From NCBI GenBank assembly GCA_035772735.1, contig JASDFA010000001.1, positions 95,195,501 to 95,259,500 of the forward strand: a stretch of 64,000 nt of DNA. Direction: 5' to 3'. Both the position numbers and the translations under genes were made by a program. Shown piece after piece: positions 36,250-47,013 of the stretch. This DNA is from Datura wrightii. Lineage: Eukaryota > Streptophyta > Magnoliopsida > Solanales > Solanaceae. Position 1 is the stretch's first letter. Every line of letters starts with the position of its first letter. The notes under the pieces are model-generated. The model was not told where the DNA came from. It saw nothing but the letters and a program-made list of their open reading frames with translations, and ran no database searches.

Positions 36250-37167
36250 CTACCGAACAATGTCTGGGCCAACTAATGCTGATTCTCCTATCTCAAACCA
36301 GCCCACCGGCGATCTACATTTTCGTCCGTACAATGCCTCGAAAGGCGCCATCTGAATAACTGAATGGTAGCTGTTATTATAAGCAAATTCAATTAACGAG
36401 AGATGTTCATCCCATCTACCCCCAAAATCTAACACACACGCTCGCAGCATATCTTCGAGCGTCTGAATCGTACGTTCAGCCTGCCCGTCTGTATGAGGAT
36501 GAAATGCTGTGCTCAAATTAATCTGCGTCCCCAGACCTTTCTGAAACGACTGCCAGAACCTAGCTGTAAACTGTGCCCCCCTGTCTGAAATGATAGATAC
36601 CGGCACCCCATGCAATCTAACTATTTCTCTGATATATAATTCGGCATAATCCTCAGCTGAGAAGGTAGCCCTTACTGGCAGGAAATGAGCTGATTTTGTC
36701 AGCCTGTCAACTATTACCCAAATGGAATCATTTCTGCGTCTAGTACGGGGTAATCCCGTTACAAAATCCATGTTTATCACTTCCCATTTCCACATAGGTA
36801 TCATTATCTCTTGAGTCAAATCACCCGGTTTCTGGTGCTCTGCTTTCACCTGCTGACAATTAGCACATCTAGATACAAATTCAGCTATCTCAGTTTTCAT
36901 ACTTGGCCACCAATAGATGTCTCTGATGTCGTGGTACATTTTCGTCGCCCCTGGGTGAAGGGAATAGCGAGCGTAGTGTACCTCATGCATGATCTGCCCA
37001 CGAAGTCCTGCGACATTCGGGACACAAAGGCGGCCCTTACAATGTAGCACATCATCCTCGGTTATCTGAAAATCTGGCTCCTTACCTTTCTGAACTCTAT
37101 CTCTGAGCTGGACTAAATCGGGATCCTCATACTGCCGTTCTTTTACCTCTGTAACTAACGATGACAC
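36250..37167 (-). pseudogene. T7 integrase core (open block)
   Basis: 305 residues between two stops. The zinc-binding HHCC region shows H in MHEVHYARYSLHPG and CANCQQ. The catalytic triad is intact: Asp in INMDFVTGLP, Asp in SIISDRGAQFT and Glu in GQAERTIQTLEDML. It ends FEIGESALVGPDIVR before TAG. Integrase joins the element's cDNA to the chromosome; the 5-bp duplications of this element family reflect its staggered cut. This is the only integrase in the window whose catalytic residues all survive. Confidence 0.9.
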
Positions 37168-37233
37168 TGCAGAATTCTGAATTACTGCTTCATTATTTTC
37201 TGTTTCTATTACTCGAACGGCTAGATCAGCTAA

Positions 37234-38166
37234 CTAATGAATTTCCTTGATTAACTTCCGTTTCTCAGGCCGTAAATACGCCAAACTCCCCATTGACTTA
37301 CGACTCAGGGCATCTGCTACAACATTAGCTTTTCCGAGGTGGTATAGAATATTCACATCATAGTCTTTCAACAACTCTAACCAGCGGCGTTGCCGTAGAT
37401 TCAACTCCCTCTGGGTGAAAATGTACTGTAAGCTCTTATGATCTGTATAAATGTCAACATGGACGCCGTACAGATAATGCCTCCACATCTTCAAGGCATG
37501 AATTACTGCGGCCAATTCCAGGTCATGGGTAGGGTAATTCTTTTCGTGTTTTCTCAGCTGTCTGGAGGCATATGTAATTACTCTACCATGCTGCATCAAC
37601 ACACAACCCAATCCGACACCTGACGCGTCGCAATAAACTGAATAACCTTCTGTGCCTTTCGGCAATGCTAATACTCGGGCGGAGGTTAACCTGTCTTTCA
37701 ATTCCTGGAAACTCTGCTCGCATGCCTCCGTCCACTGAAACTTTGCTACTTTCTGTGTCAATTTAGTTAAAGGTGCTGCAATGGTTGAGAATCCCTCAAC
37801 GAATCTCCGATAATACCCTGCTAACCCCAGAAAGCTACGAACTTCAGTCGGGGTGGTAGGCCTAGGCCATGACTTAACTGCTTCTATCTTCTGCTTATCT
37901 ACCTGTATACCAGCGTCTGAGACAATATGCCCTAAAAAGGCCACTGAGTTAAGCCAGAATTCACACTTCGAAAACTTAGCATACAACTGGCGGTCCCTGA
38001 GAATCTGGAGCACTGTCCGCAAATGAGTCCGATGATCTGCTTCAGAGCGAGAATACACCAGAATGTCATCAATGAATACTATCACGAACAAGTCCAGGAA
38101 AGGCCTGAAAATACTGTTCATCAGGTCCATAAAAACTGCTGGGGCGTTCGTTAGCCTGAAGGACAT
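37234..38166 (-). pseudogene. T7 reverse transcriptase (C-terminal half) and RNase H (open block)
   Basis: 310 residues. It starts in RT palm at SFRLTNAPAVFMDLMN (usual form SFGLTNAP). The catalytic FIDD lies at 38076-38065, and thumb motifs IRSFLGLAGYYRRF-like and PLTKLTQK follow. RNase H then shows YCDASGVGLG, THDLELAAVI, IYTDHKSLQYIF and VADALSRKS, giving D-E-D-D. It ends KLIKEIH before a TAG that also occurs at the matching codon in T5. The enzyme would copy the RNA and remove the template. Confidence 0.9.
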
Positions 38167-38232
38167 AACCAGAAATTCAAAATGCCCATATCGGGTCCTG
38201 AATGCTGTCTTAGGAATAGCTCTTTCACGTAC

Positions 38233-39576
38233 TCAGACCTGGTGGTATCCGAACCGCAAGTCAATCTTAGAAAAGTATCTGGCTCCCTGCAACTGATCAA
38301 ATAAGTCATCAATTCTGGGGAGCGGATACTTGTTCTTTACTGTAACTTTGTTTAGCTGCCAATAATCTATGCACATTCGGAGCGAGCCATCTTTCTTTCT
38401 CACAAACAAGACTGGCGCACCCCATGGGGAAGTACTCGGCCTGATAAAACCTTTATCTAACAAGTCTTTCAACTGCTCCTTTAATTCTCTGAGTTCTGCA
38501 GGAGCCATACGATAAGGAGGTATTGATATTGGCTGAGTGCTTGGTAGCAAGTCAATAGCAAAGTTTATTTCCCTTTCTGGGGGAATACCAGGTAACTCAT
38601 CAGGAAATACATCTGGGAATTCATTTACCACTGGGACAGACTGGAGTGTCGGAGATTCTGCTTGGACATCCTGAACTCTGACAAGATGGTAAATACACCC
38701 CTTAGATATCAAATTTCTCGCCTGAAGGTAGGAAATAAACCTACCTTTTGGCGTCACGGTGCTGCCCTTCGACTCCCGTACTGCTTCCCCCAGGAAGTGG
38801 AATCGGACCGTTTTGGTCCAACATTCAACATTGGCAAAGCATGGCACTAACCAGTCCATAACTATTATGGCATCGAAGTCTATCATTTCTAACTCGACCA
38901 GATCTACTGTGGTTTGACGGTCAACAATCTCTACTGTACATCCGCGGTAGATTCGGCTAGCTGTGATAGAGTCACCAACGGGCGTAGATACTAGAAAGGG
39001 CTGCTGTAATGATTCTGGTACAATACTAAACTTCCGTGCCACAAATGGAGTAATATAGGACAAAGTAGACCCTGGGTCAATTAGCACATAAGTAGGGTGT
39101 GAGCAGATAGTTAGCATACCTGTCATGACATCAGGCGATGCTTCTGAATCTTGTCTCCCTGGTAAGGCATATGTGCGGCTTGGACCCGCACCTGTACTGG
39201 AGGCCCCTGATCTGCCCCGACCCCTGCCTGCTGAAACTGAGGGCCTGCGCCCAGTCGAGGATGTTGTGGCTCGTGACCCTGCTGATGTCCTATCCTGTCT
39301 ATCGCGGTCCGCTCGACCTCTGGCTGGGCAATCTTTCATCAAATGGCCTTCTTGGCCACAAATATAACATGCGGTGGAGCCATATCTGCATGCTCCAGAA
39401 TGGCGTCGATTGCATATAGGGCAAAGTGGTAGGGTATACCTACTCTGCTCTGCCCTCCTCTGTGATAGTGAATCTGCCATCTGCGAGCCTCTACCAGTCC
39501 CTGACTGCCCCCTGCGGCTGAATCTACCCCTCTGTGACTGTGACGGAGGCGGGGGCCTGGGCGGCCTATCTGACAA
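38233..39576 (-). pseudogene. T7 zinc knuckles, protease and reverse transcriptase N-terminal half (open block)
   Basis: 447 residues between two TGA stops. Two zinc knuckles: CPICNRRHSGAC (CX2CX3HX3C, atypical) and CYICGQEGHLMKDC (classical CX2CX4HX4C). Protease follows with VLIDPGSTLSYITPF, triad D-P-G at 39078-39070. The linker has KGCIYHLVRVQD and FPDVFPDELPGIPPERE. RT starts at YRMAPAELRELKEQLKDLL and includes KKDGSLRMCIDYWQLNK (usually IDYRQLNK; CGG to TGG). It ends GYHQV before TGA. The block has no start codon of its own and belongs to the gag-pol frame. Confidence 0.9.
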
Positions 39577-40512
39577 TCAGGGCCTGGGTCCTCCCTGGGC
39601 CCCTCCCGGTAATTCAACTGGCCTGTCCCGGCGACGCTGTTCCTGATTAACCCTTCTGACCTCTCGTTGCCGCTGTCTGATGCCCTCAATATTCTGAGCA
39701 AATGCCTGAATGCGAGCAATATCTATGTCCTCTCGCAGTGTGGCTGTAGTGCAAATCTCAACATATTCTGGATTCAATCCCGTAATGAAGCGATGCACTC
39801 TGGATGCCATAGTATCAACAAAGGCCGGTGCATATCGGGCTAAGGAATCAAACTGCAAAGAATATTCCCGAACACTCATGGCCCCCTGTTCTAGATGTAG
39901 GAACTGGTCTACCCGGGCCTGTCGAATCTCCCGCGGTAAATAATGATCCAGAAAGGCTCCTGAAAAGCTGGACCAGGTGGGAGCGGAAACATCTCTCCCT
40001 CGGGACCTCTCCCAGCTTTCATACCATAACACCGCAATATCCCGTAACCGGAATGTGGCCAACTCAACTGACTCGGTAGATGTGGTGTGCATAACCTTGA
40101 AGATTCTCTGCATCTGATCCAGAAAATCCTGGGGGTCCTCTGTTCGGTCCGTGCCTGTGAACTGTGGGGGATTCAGGGCTAAAAACTCTCGGACCCTCGA
40201 ACTACCGGGACCTCCTGATGATTCTGCAACTGTAGATGGCATTGGCTGACGCTGAGGAGCCATCATCTGTGCTAACAGAACTACAGCACTCCTAACCTCC
40301 TGATCAGAAGGAGTCAATATAGGGGCTGCTGAAGGTAATGTCGCCCCAAGTGGCTCCTGACGTGGTGGAGACTGCTGAGGAGGCTGGGATGATGCCTCTG
40401 TAGTGCCCTCTGGTTGGGCTGTCTCCAAAGGAGGGTGAGGCATCCTGCTGGTGCCTTCCCCTGCTGCAACATCTAAGTTCTGACCTGTGATAGGATGGCG
40501 CTGGTCTGACAT
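39577..40512 (-). CDS. gag: T7 gag capsid, open reading frame of 311 residues ended by TGA
   Basis: ATG at 40512 is chosen because T5 gag starts at the matching place (MTDTCQTMTGQKLD against MSDQRHPITGQNLD). The N-terminal 90 residues are Pro/Gln/Ser-rich and probably disordered. The capsid domain follows, with VREFLALNPPQFTGTDRTED, DFLDQMQRIFKVMHTTST, RLRDIAVLWYESWERSRG and LPREIRQARVDQFLHLEQG. The C-terminus is Arg/Gln-rich (RRDRPVELPGG). TGA at 39579-39577 (CGA in T5) cuts off the zinc knuckles, so a product could assemble but would lack its usual RNA-binding end. Gag forms the cytoplasmic particle that packages element RNA. Confidence 0.85.
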   Translation of the reverse strand: MSDQRHPITGQNLDVAAGEGTSRMPHPPLETAQPEGTTEASSQPPQQSPPRQEPLGATLPSAAPILTPSDQEVRSAVVLLAQMMAPQRQPMPSTVAESSGGPGSSRVREFLALNPPQFTGTDRTEDPQDFLDQMQRIFKVMHTTSTESVELATFRLRDIAVLWYESWERSRGRDVSAPTWSSFSGAFLDHYLPREIRQARVDQFLHLEQGAMSVREYSLQFDSLARYAPAFVDTMASRVHRFITGLNPEYVEICTTATLREDIDIARIQAFAQNIEGIRQRQREVRRVNQEQRRRDRPVELPGGAQGGPRP

Positions 40513-40710
40513 TATCTGTAACCAAAGAGTATGGTAAGATTTTTAGGGACTCAACCCTAAACTGTACCTCTCTACAGCACGACTGAATATGAATAAAAGA
40601 CAACCATCCTATCATGCCTTGCAGCCTCCTACCCATAGTATGTGGTGCACAACACATCCATGGACAAGACTCTGCTTAGCACGGCTTGCAGACTCCCTGG
40701 GATACGACCT

Positions 40711-40724
40711 GCTCTGATACCAAG
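40711..40724 (-). promoter_or_regulatory. T7 primer-binding site
   Basis: Minus strand CTTGGTATCAGAGC, perfect match to the tRNA-iMet 3' end type, two bases inside the 5' LTR. Confidence 0.95.
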
Positions 40725-40726
40725 TT

Positions 40727-43497
40727 TGTCACACCCCGCCCTGGGGGGTATCACTGGCACCTGGTGCCCTACTAGGACCTGACCTGCTGGACTGCTACGC
40801 CTGGGCGCATCTGGCGCCTGGCTGGCTCTAACTCACATTTCTGGAAACAAAGGGCTATATAACGGCTGTAAATACAGCCCCCGGCCCATTGGCCTATAGC
40901 CTTCTGTACATGTACTAACAGCTGACCAGAAACATAGTAATTCAGGGGAACCTATGCGGGCCGACAAGACCACCATGCTGTCTAGTTATCTGTAACTCAA
41001 ACATAACATACTGAAAAGCTACGTGACCGGCAAGGTCACCACTACTGGCAAACTATGGCCCCACACGACCATTACAAAAGAAAGAAAGGAGTAAAGGCAA
41101 TTATACAACTGCACGGCCTCACACGACCGGCTCATCTGACCACAGGGAATACATACAGACTGCAAGCCTCTAAGAAGAATAATAGAAATGATCGGGACAG
41201 GGCCCCGACCTACCCGTACTGTGAAACAAAAGGAACTGAACTACACCTCTAGAAATTCTGTCTCCGGATGACAGGAGCTGAATATTCGACCGCTGATGGG
41301 GATCACGTGGTATCGCCTGCGCTTCTATGGGTACCTGCAGGAAAGTAATGCCGCACCCCACTGGGCGTCAGTACCGCTGGTACTGAGTATGTAAAGCAAA
41401 CTGAATATAGCTGAATACAAGTAATATAACTAAAAATTCTGAATAGCAGGAGATAACTGAATCTGTAAGAACTGAAGGGATATCTGAAATCAATAACATA
41501 ACTGTCAAAACTGAAATAAGAAGGAGTAGATTAACTGTCTGATGGTGTAGATTGTACCTGTTCTTAATCATACTGAAGGGAGTAGGAATCATACCTGGAG
41601 ACGTATCATTCTACTACTAATCTGCTCGTATCTACTGTAATATAACATAACATACATAACGTAACATGGCATACACAACCTTACCCGGCCCCCATAAGCC
41701 GGGAGGTACAATCAACACAGAATCTATACCCCTACCTCGGTCATCCCATCTCCTATACTGGCTGTAAGCATCATGCCGGTCCCCTGGGTATGCACTTGGG
41801 CTCGCTGAGCCCCTGACTATAACTGCATCTGAGTTCGGAGGACTCCTGAATCTGCACCCGGGCGTATCCGCTTGACTGGGGTGTGTAAGGGCCGATCAAG
41901 GCACAAATATGGGGAAAAACTGGCATCCCATCTTCGTCCCCTGGCAGGACGGCATGCCACTCCGTAGAGTGACGTATCCTCGTCCTCTGCTAGACGAGTC
42001 GATACAGCTATTAACCCTGGGGCGGTCATGGATGCTAGGTAATCCAACCCCAAACAATACAATGGTCTCAACTGGTAATACTGTCTGGGTATCTCACATG
42101 CTGAGGCTAATAGGGGTGAAGTATCATATATATTACATGATGGGCTAATGATAGTAATCTGTACGTATTTAATACGTGCTGGGGCAAGTAAAGATGTATA
42201 AATATGAATATAGTCTCCTACCAGGCTGTACTGAGCAAATGCTATATAAGATAATATTTCTGCTGAAAACTCCACTGTTTGCTAAGTTTCTGTATACACT
42301 ATATGCTAGACTAGTGATAGAAATATGTACACACTTGATACATGCTGAGGCTGGAAGTACTATATATATATGTACGAATATAGTCTTTCTGCTGAACTAT
42401 GCTGTATACTGATTTTCTATAGTAACCTGATTTACTATTCCTGACATGCTTTCTGAACTTCATTTTAGCCTGCTATTCTATTTCTGAAGTGCTTTACGGA
42501 TACTGTACTACTCTGCGGGGTTTCAGCTGAACACAACAATATATTAACATGGCATATTACATCACACACTGAATATACTGGGCAATCTCTAACGCTTGCG
42601 TTAGAATCTATATCATACTGATAGGTTTCCTACACATTACAACCCAAGGTTTCTCACATCGTACCAACATTCATAATAACGCAACATTTGACTTCTGAAC
42701 ATTCTACTGGTCCGTAATTTGTTACACTACACTGATATTACTTAACTTGCCGAAGGAAACTAACTTTACATACCTTCTCTTTGAATTATTCGTCCGTCGA
42801 ACGAGGCTCGGCCGGTACTTCAACTATTTTCTCCCAACTGCATTCATAAATACGTCAATTAATACTAAGTACAGCTTTATTGTAAAGAACGACGTTACTT
42901 TCGATATAGTTTATAGCCTAAACTTAGGCTTATCGAAAGACGGTCAAAAACTCGCTATTTTTCAGCGGCCCAGAAGGGAGAAGTATTCACTTCTCAGCTA
43001 GGAACACATAGACATTAATTTAGAGCAATTCTACTTACTTTAGTTCAGTGGCTCTCCGATTCGTCGGCCGTATTTCGCGAAACTAATTCCGTAGAAATGC
43101 TCTCTGCTGCTAAATACTCGGGTATCTGGGATTAATTTGAGTTTGGGCAGCGTTTGGCAGTGTAATCGGACGAAAATATTTAATTTTCTTCGTCTTCCTC
43201 GGCTTCACTGCGTTTCTCTGGAAATTTATAAGTGTAATATGATTTTAAACCGATGTGGGGGCTTATATAGTTGGGGCTGAACCTGGGCAATGTGTCACGG
43301 AGCCATCGCGGAGGCCTCACCTCCGTGACACGCTGCCATCGTGGAGGGGCTCTGCCTCGGCTCCTCCCGCGATGGTTTCGACGTGTTTCTCGTCCGATCT
43401 TTTCCCGGACCTTTCCCTAGCACGTATGGCCTTCAAATATACTTAACCAACGTGCAAATAGGTCATCTATGTGCCGGAAATTCTACGGGGTGTAACC
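40727..43497 (-). repeat. T7 5' LTR
   Basis: 2,771 bp, nearly identical to 32690-35460. The outermost base at 43497 is changed, so the sense start reads GGTTAC rather than TGTTAC. Confidence 0.95.
43262..43269 (-). promoter_or_regulatory. TATA box in T7 5' LTR
   Basis: Minus strand TATATAAG with the GC-rich inverted-repeat block directly upstream in sense (about 43291-43375). This is the copy that would drive the element. Confidence 0.58.
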
Positions 43498-44867
43498 CTA
43501 AGACTCAGGATTCGCTTGAACCCCTAACCTACTCGGTTCTAGAAGCTGCTCCCAAAAACATGTACATGGCTCACAAATATTATAATGAAAATATACTTGA
43601 ACATGCATGGGCTAGACGAAACATGAAATCATAATCATATTTGACATGTGTGAAATATTCATGAAAAGATGCCATCGTGTTGGCCATGATAATTGAATAT
43701 GAATTTCATGAAAATAATACATTATTGAATAAAACTTCATAACTTACAAATCATGGAATTATAAGTTTAAGAATTTATAATCCTTCGTGCATACTTGATA
43801 ATTAATCGTACTTGAAATCATGGACTCATATGCTTGAAATTCATAAATCATGCATAATGGGGAATAATATTTATAAACCTGAAATCATGTATTAGGAAGT
43901 AAACTGAGGGTTAAATCTGCCCCAATATCCATAAAACATCAATTGAAACATGAGAGGACAAAACCCATAGCAACAACATGGAAGATTTCATGAAAATTTG
44001 GTAAAACCCTAGAATTTTAACTTGACATGCTTAGAGACTTGAAATCATAGAATTGGAATGAATTGGGAATGAGGGTGGAAATATTTCCACCCTTCATAAC
44101 CCTACATACTTGGGTAATTGACTCCTAAACTTGTCTGGAAAACCACAGAAGATTGGAAGAGAATTTGATGAAGAACCCTAGCCTTGATCTTGAGAGAGAA
44201 TTTCAAATGTACTTTAGTTATAAGAGCATAAGGACTTAAGATAGGTTAAAACCATTAAAACACTCTTTAAGAAACCCAAAACAATGTCAATTAGGGGTTA
44301 GAAGCTTAAAAATTTACAAAAATACCCCTGAAAAAATGTACTTAAAAATTGACTGTAAGGTACCACGAGTCGTACCACCAAACGACTCGTGGTTTCCTTC
44401 TGTCGCTTGCTGGTTAAAATTCACGGTTCTTTAGTTTTCCAACCACGAGCATCACCGTGACTCATTGTTTCCTACAATGATTCGTACCTTGACTCATGGT
44501 TAGGGGTCCCATCCTCTACACTTTCACCCCATGTCTGTCTATAATAACTCATTCTTTCCTATAACGAGTCATACCATAGGCTCGTGACATCGAACCTTCC
44601 CTCAACAGACCTAAACCACGATTGTCTTTAATGAATTGTTGTTTCCTATAATGAATCACACCTTGACTCTTTATTGCCTCATATGACTCATACCATGAGT
44701 CGTCGTTACTAGGCCAGGAGAAACTTCTACTTACCGTGACTGCTCCTACGACGTGTTACATCAAGTCACGACTATTACGACGAGTCGATCTGACAAATTC
44801 TTTAGATTTTTCTATTGATGAAATTCAAAATCCTAAGTCCAGTCCTATTAAACTTTGGGGTGTTACA
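43498..44867 (-). repeat. T2 3' LTR, main remaining part
   Basis: After the duplicated ctaag, aligns with about 58651-60005 of the T2 5' LTR and ends TGTTACA at 44867. A dense cluster of ACGAGTCGTGGT-like words in both orientations lies at 44361-44790. Confidence 0.88.
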
Positions 44868-44871
44868 TTAT
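44867..44871. repeat. Target-site duplication of T8 (attat), left copy
   Basis: attat at 44867-44871 is repeated at 54270-54274. Its first base is the last base of the T2 LTR and the other four are T2 internal sequence. Confidence 0.92.
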
Positions 44872-45056
44872 TGTTACACCCAGCAAGATATTAGAGGCTA
44901 GGGTGCGTACGCATGGGATTGTGGTGAGCAATGAGAGCTTGACGTATGCGGGAAGAGTCTTAGAGGCAGGACGACTGAGGACATTGTCGAGTGGATTAGT
45001 AGGTCGGGCGAGGCCAGGCTGCGAGGGCCTATGCGAGGCGCCAACCCTACCTACAT

Positions 45057-45124
45057 GATGGGCAGCGCGAGGCACTGACCTTACTTGCGTGATGGGCAGC
45101 GCGAGGCGCCCCCTGCCACTGCCC
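45057..45124 (+). repeat. 34-bp tandem repeat, two units (T8 5' LTR)
   Basis: Units start GATGGGCAGCGCGAGGC at 45057 and 45091. The other LTR has five units at the same place. Confidence 0.9.
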
Positions 45125-45130
45125 TATGCT

Positions 45131-45140
45131 TACATATAAG
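45131..45140 (+). promoter_or_regulatory. TATA-like box in T8 5' LTR
   Basis: TACATATAAG, a few bases after the 34-bp repeats; counterpart at 51268-51277 has decayed to TACTTATAAT. Confidence 0.5.
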
Positions 45141-46917
45141 CTTCCTTTGTTAAATACAAATCATTTTCCAAATGTCCCTTCAGCCAAAATAGAGAGGGAA
45201 CGTGGGTTTCAATCAATTTTCATCAAATTACGCTATCAAACTCCATCCAAATGCAAATTAACTTCAGGTAACAAGCTCTAGGCCAATGGGAAGCATCTCT
45301 ATGGAGTTATTTCTTGAAAATTCACTCAGTGTACCGAAACTCCACCGAGTAAAGATTGTTAAATACATTCCACATTGAGTCCTAAACAACCATAGGCAAT
45401 AGGTAAGCATTTCCCCCTTCTAAACTCTCGAGAAATTGTGGGTTTCTAGCCGAGTTAAACAAAGTTGAATTATAGTTATTATTATTATCAAAAGATGTCA
45501 TTGTTTGTTGAATTTAGTATTGAAAATAGCCCTATTCTCCCAGTGTAACGGCTGCAGTTGAGTGGAATCGTCGGTTACAAGTTGAAACTCATCAGTTAAA
45601 CGAGAAACGACATTCGAGATATGTTAAGGCTTATCCTTTCGGTAAGTTATTCTCGTTGTATAATGATACGACCTATGTTCTTGAATGGAGATATCACACC
45701 TATATGTTGTAACTAGCTGCTGTCAGTAGATTATGATCATATATGTTGTGATTAGCTGCTGTCTGTAGACTATGATTATATAGGTTGCGGTTAGCTGCTA
45801 GAAAGTGTATGGAGAGTATATTGCAGTATCCCTCGTTGGGAAAGAGTATGTTAAGTGTGGCTCACGCTAGGAGCGTCATAGAAACTCTGTTGTTCTTTTG
45901 TTCATAGTATTAGTAGAATTCTGATGTTTTGTTGTCATTCCAAGGCTTAGAAGTGTATGGTTAGCTGCTGGACCTGATTTAAGTTGGACAGCATTGGGCG
46001 CCGCCGGGCGATGTAACTTTCAGTTTGACGCCTGTATTGTCAGTAAAGCTCACCTAGATGCTGTTAGCGTACCTTGACACGTAAAATGCCAGAATTTGGA
46101 TAGGATGGTCTAACCCTATACTTAACGGCACTAGGATTTCCCGGTGACATGATTGACAGCTAACCACTGCCAGTGACTAATAGTTATGGTTGACTTAGTG
46201 CTTGTCATACAGGTCACCCAGGAGTTCATCCCAATTATATGATTCAGACAGACCCATGGGTGCCCTAAGGATGGAACCTTATTAGTATTTGGATGCAGGG
46301 CTAATTCCCCAACCTACTCGTATAGATACTCAGGTACAGGTTTCCGCGAATGGCCAAGTCTAGGTAAACTTACCTACAAGGTTAGGAATCGCTAGAGAAG
46401 ATATATTAAATCTGAAGAAACCAAGATAATATCTAAAGGACTAGAACCACAGTAGTACAATATTACCTTCAAGCTAAGAACTATAGTATACCGCCTGGAG
46501 AAGGTGAGGCGCTGACTGCTCAAGAGCATGTCTGATTAAGTAGCAGCCCTATAGTTGTTCTAGGTGAAGAAACTAAATAGCCGGTCGTTCGCGACCTTAT
46601 GATTCACTTATGAGCTATCACTGTCTTAGCAGGACATTTAGAGTATCTCTTAGGCCACTCCAAAACTCGCCCTATCCGGTATAGACCATTAGATATTATG
46701 ATCACTATCAGGATCCTATAATCAGATATAGGTACATAGGGTGTGCCTATTAGTAGCTATACAGAATATTCTAGGGGTGAGTAGTTATCACATTACGCCT
46801 TAAGAGCCAGATATTCCTTTTGACTGGCTAGATTGAGACTAAAATGCAGTATACCGGTTAGGTTTGACCCTACCTAGGATAGCCTTTTGTTGACCAACTT
46901 CAAGGTTGCTAACTGTG

Positions 46918-47013
46918 TCATCACCTATGGGGCTATTGATTACTCAAAGGAGCTGTATGATAATATCATCGCGTATGGGCATATTGATCGCTCCAAGGAG
47001 CTATATGTTGTCC
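46918..47013 (+). repeat. 48-bp tandem repeat, two units (T8 5' LTR)
   Basis: Units begin TCATCrCsTATGGG at 46918 and 46966 and contain AAGGAGCT(G/A)TATG. The same pair occurs in the 3' LTR at 53053 and 53101. T5 has a single unit. Confidence 0.85.

Larger units (their letters stand above)
35728..40512 (-). pseudogene. T7 gag-pol polyprotein frame with four in-frame stops
   Basis: One frame of 1,595 codons runs from ATG 40512 to the natural TAG at 35728. Order: gag capsid, zinc knuckles, protease, RT, RNase H, integrase, chromodomain-like tail. The single-ORF layout fits Tekay/Del elements. Internal stops are TGA 39579-39577, TGA 38235-38233, TAG 37236-37234 and TAG 36252-36250. The first is CGA in T5. 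All four are one C-to-T step from a sense codon, at a CG or CHG site, and there is no frameshift. The element is therefore non-autonomous now, unless the stops are suppressed. Confidence 0.93.
32690..43497 (-). mobile_element. T7: family A Ty3/gypsy (Tekay/Del) retrotransposon, best preserved copy
   Basis: 10,808 bp on the minus strand. LTRs 32690-35460 and 40727-43497 are both 2,771 bp. The PBS is perfect, the PPT is at 35461-35474, and a single gag-pol frame 40512-35728 has four in-frame stops and no frameshift. The ctaag duplications are perfect. In about 490 LTR positions compared by eye I counted 11 differences, so this is the most recent insertion in the window whose two LTRs are both complete. 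Confidence 0.96.

Noticed and set aside
39125..39646. Plus-strand open frames opposite T7 gag/zinc region (80-93 codons)
   Set aside because: Antisense shadows of the GC-rich gag frame, without conserved counterparts in T5.
41817..42275. 152-codon minus-strand open frame in the T7 5' LTR
   Set aside because: The same stretch in the 3' LTR (33780-34238) is broken, its residues match no family I know, and it lies in LTR DNA shared by both ends. Chance open frame.
45057..45124. CRISPR-like short regular repeats
   Set aside because: Head-to-tail 34-bp units without spacers, inside an LTR of a plant retrotransposon.
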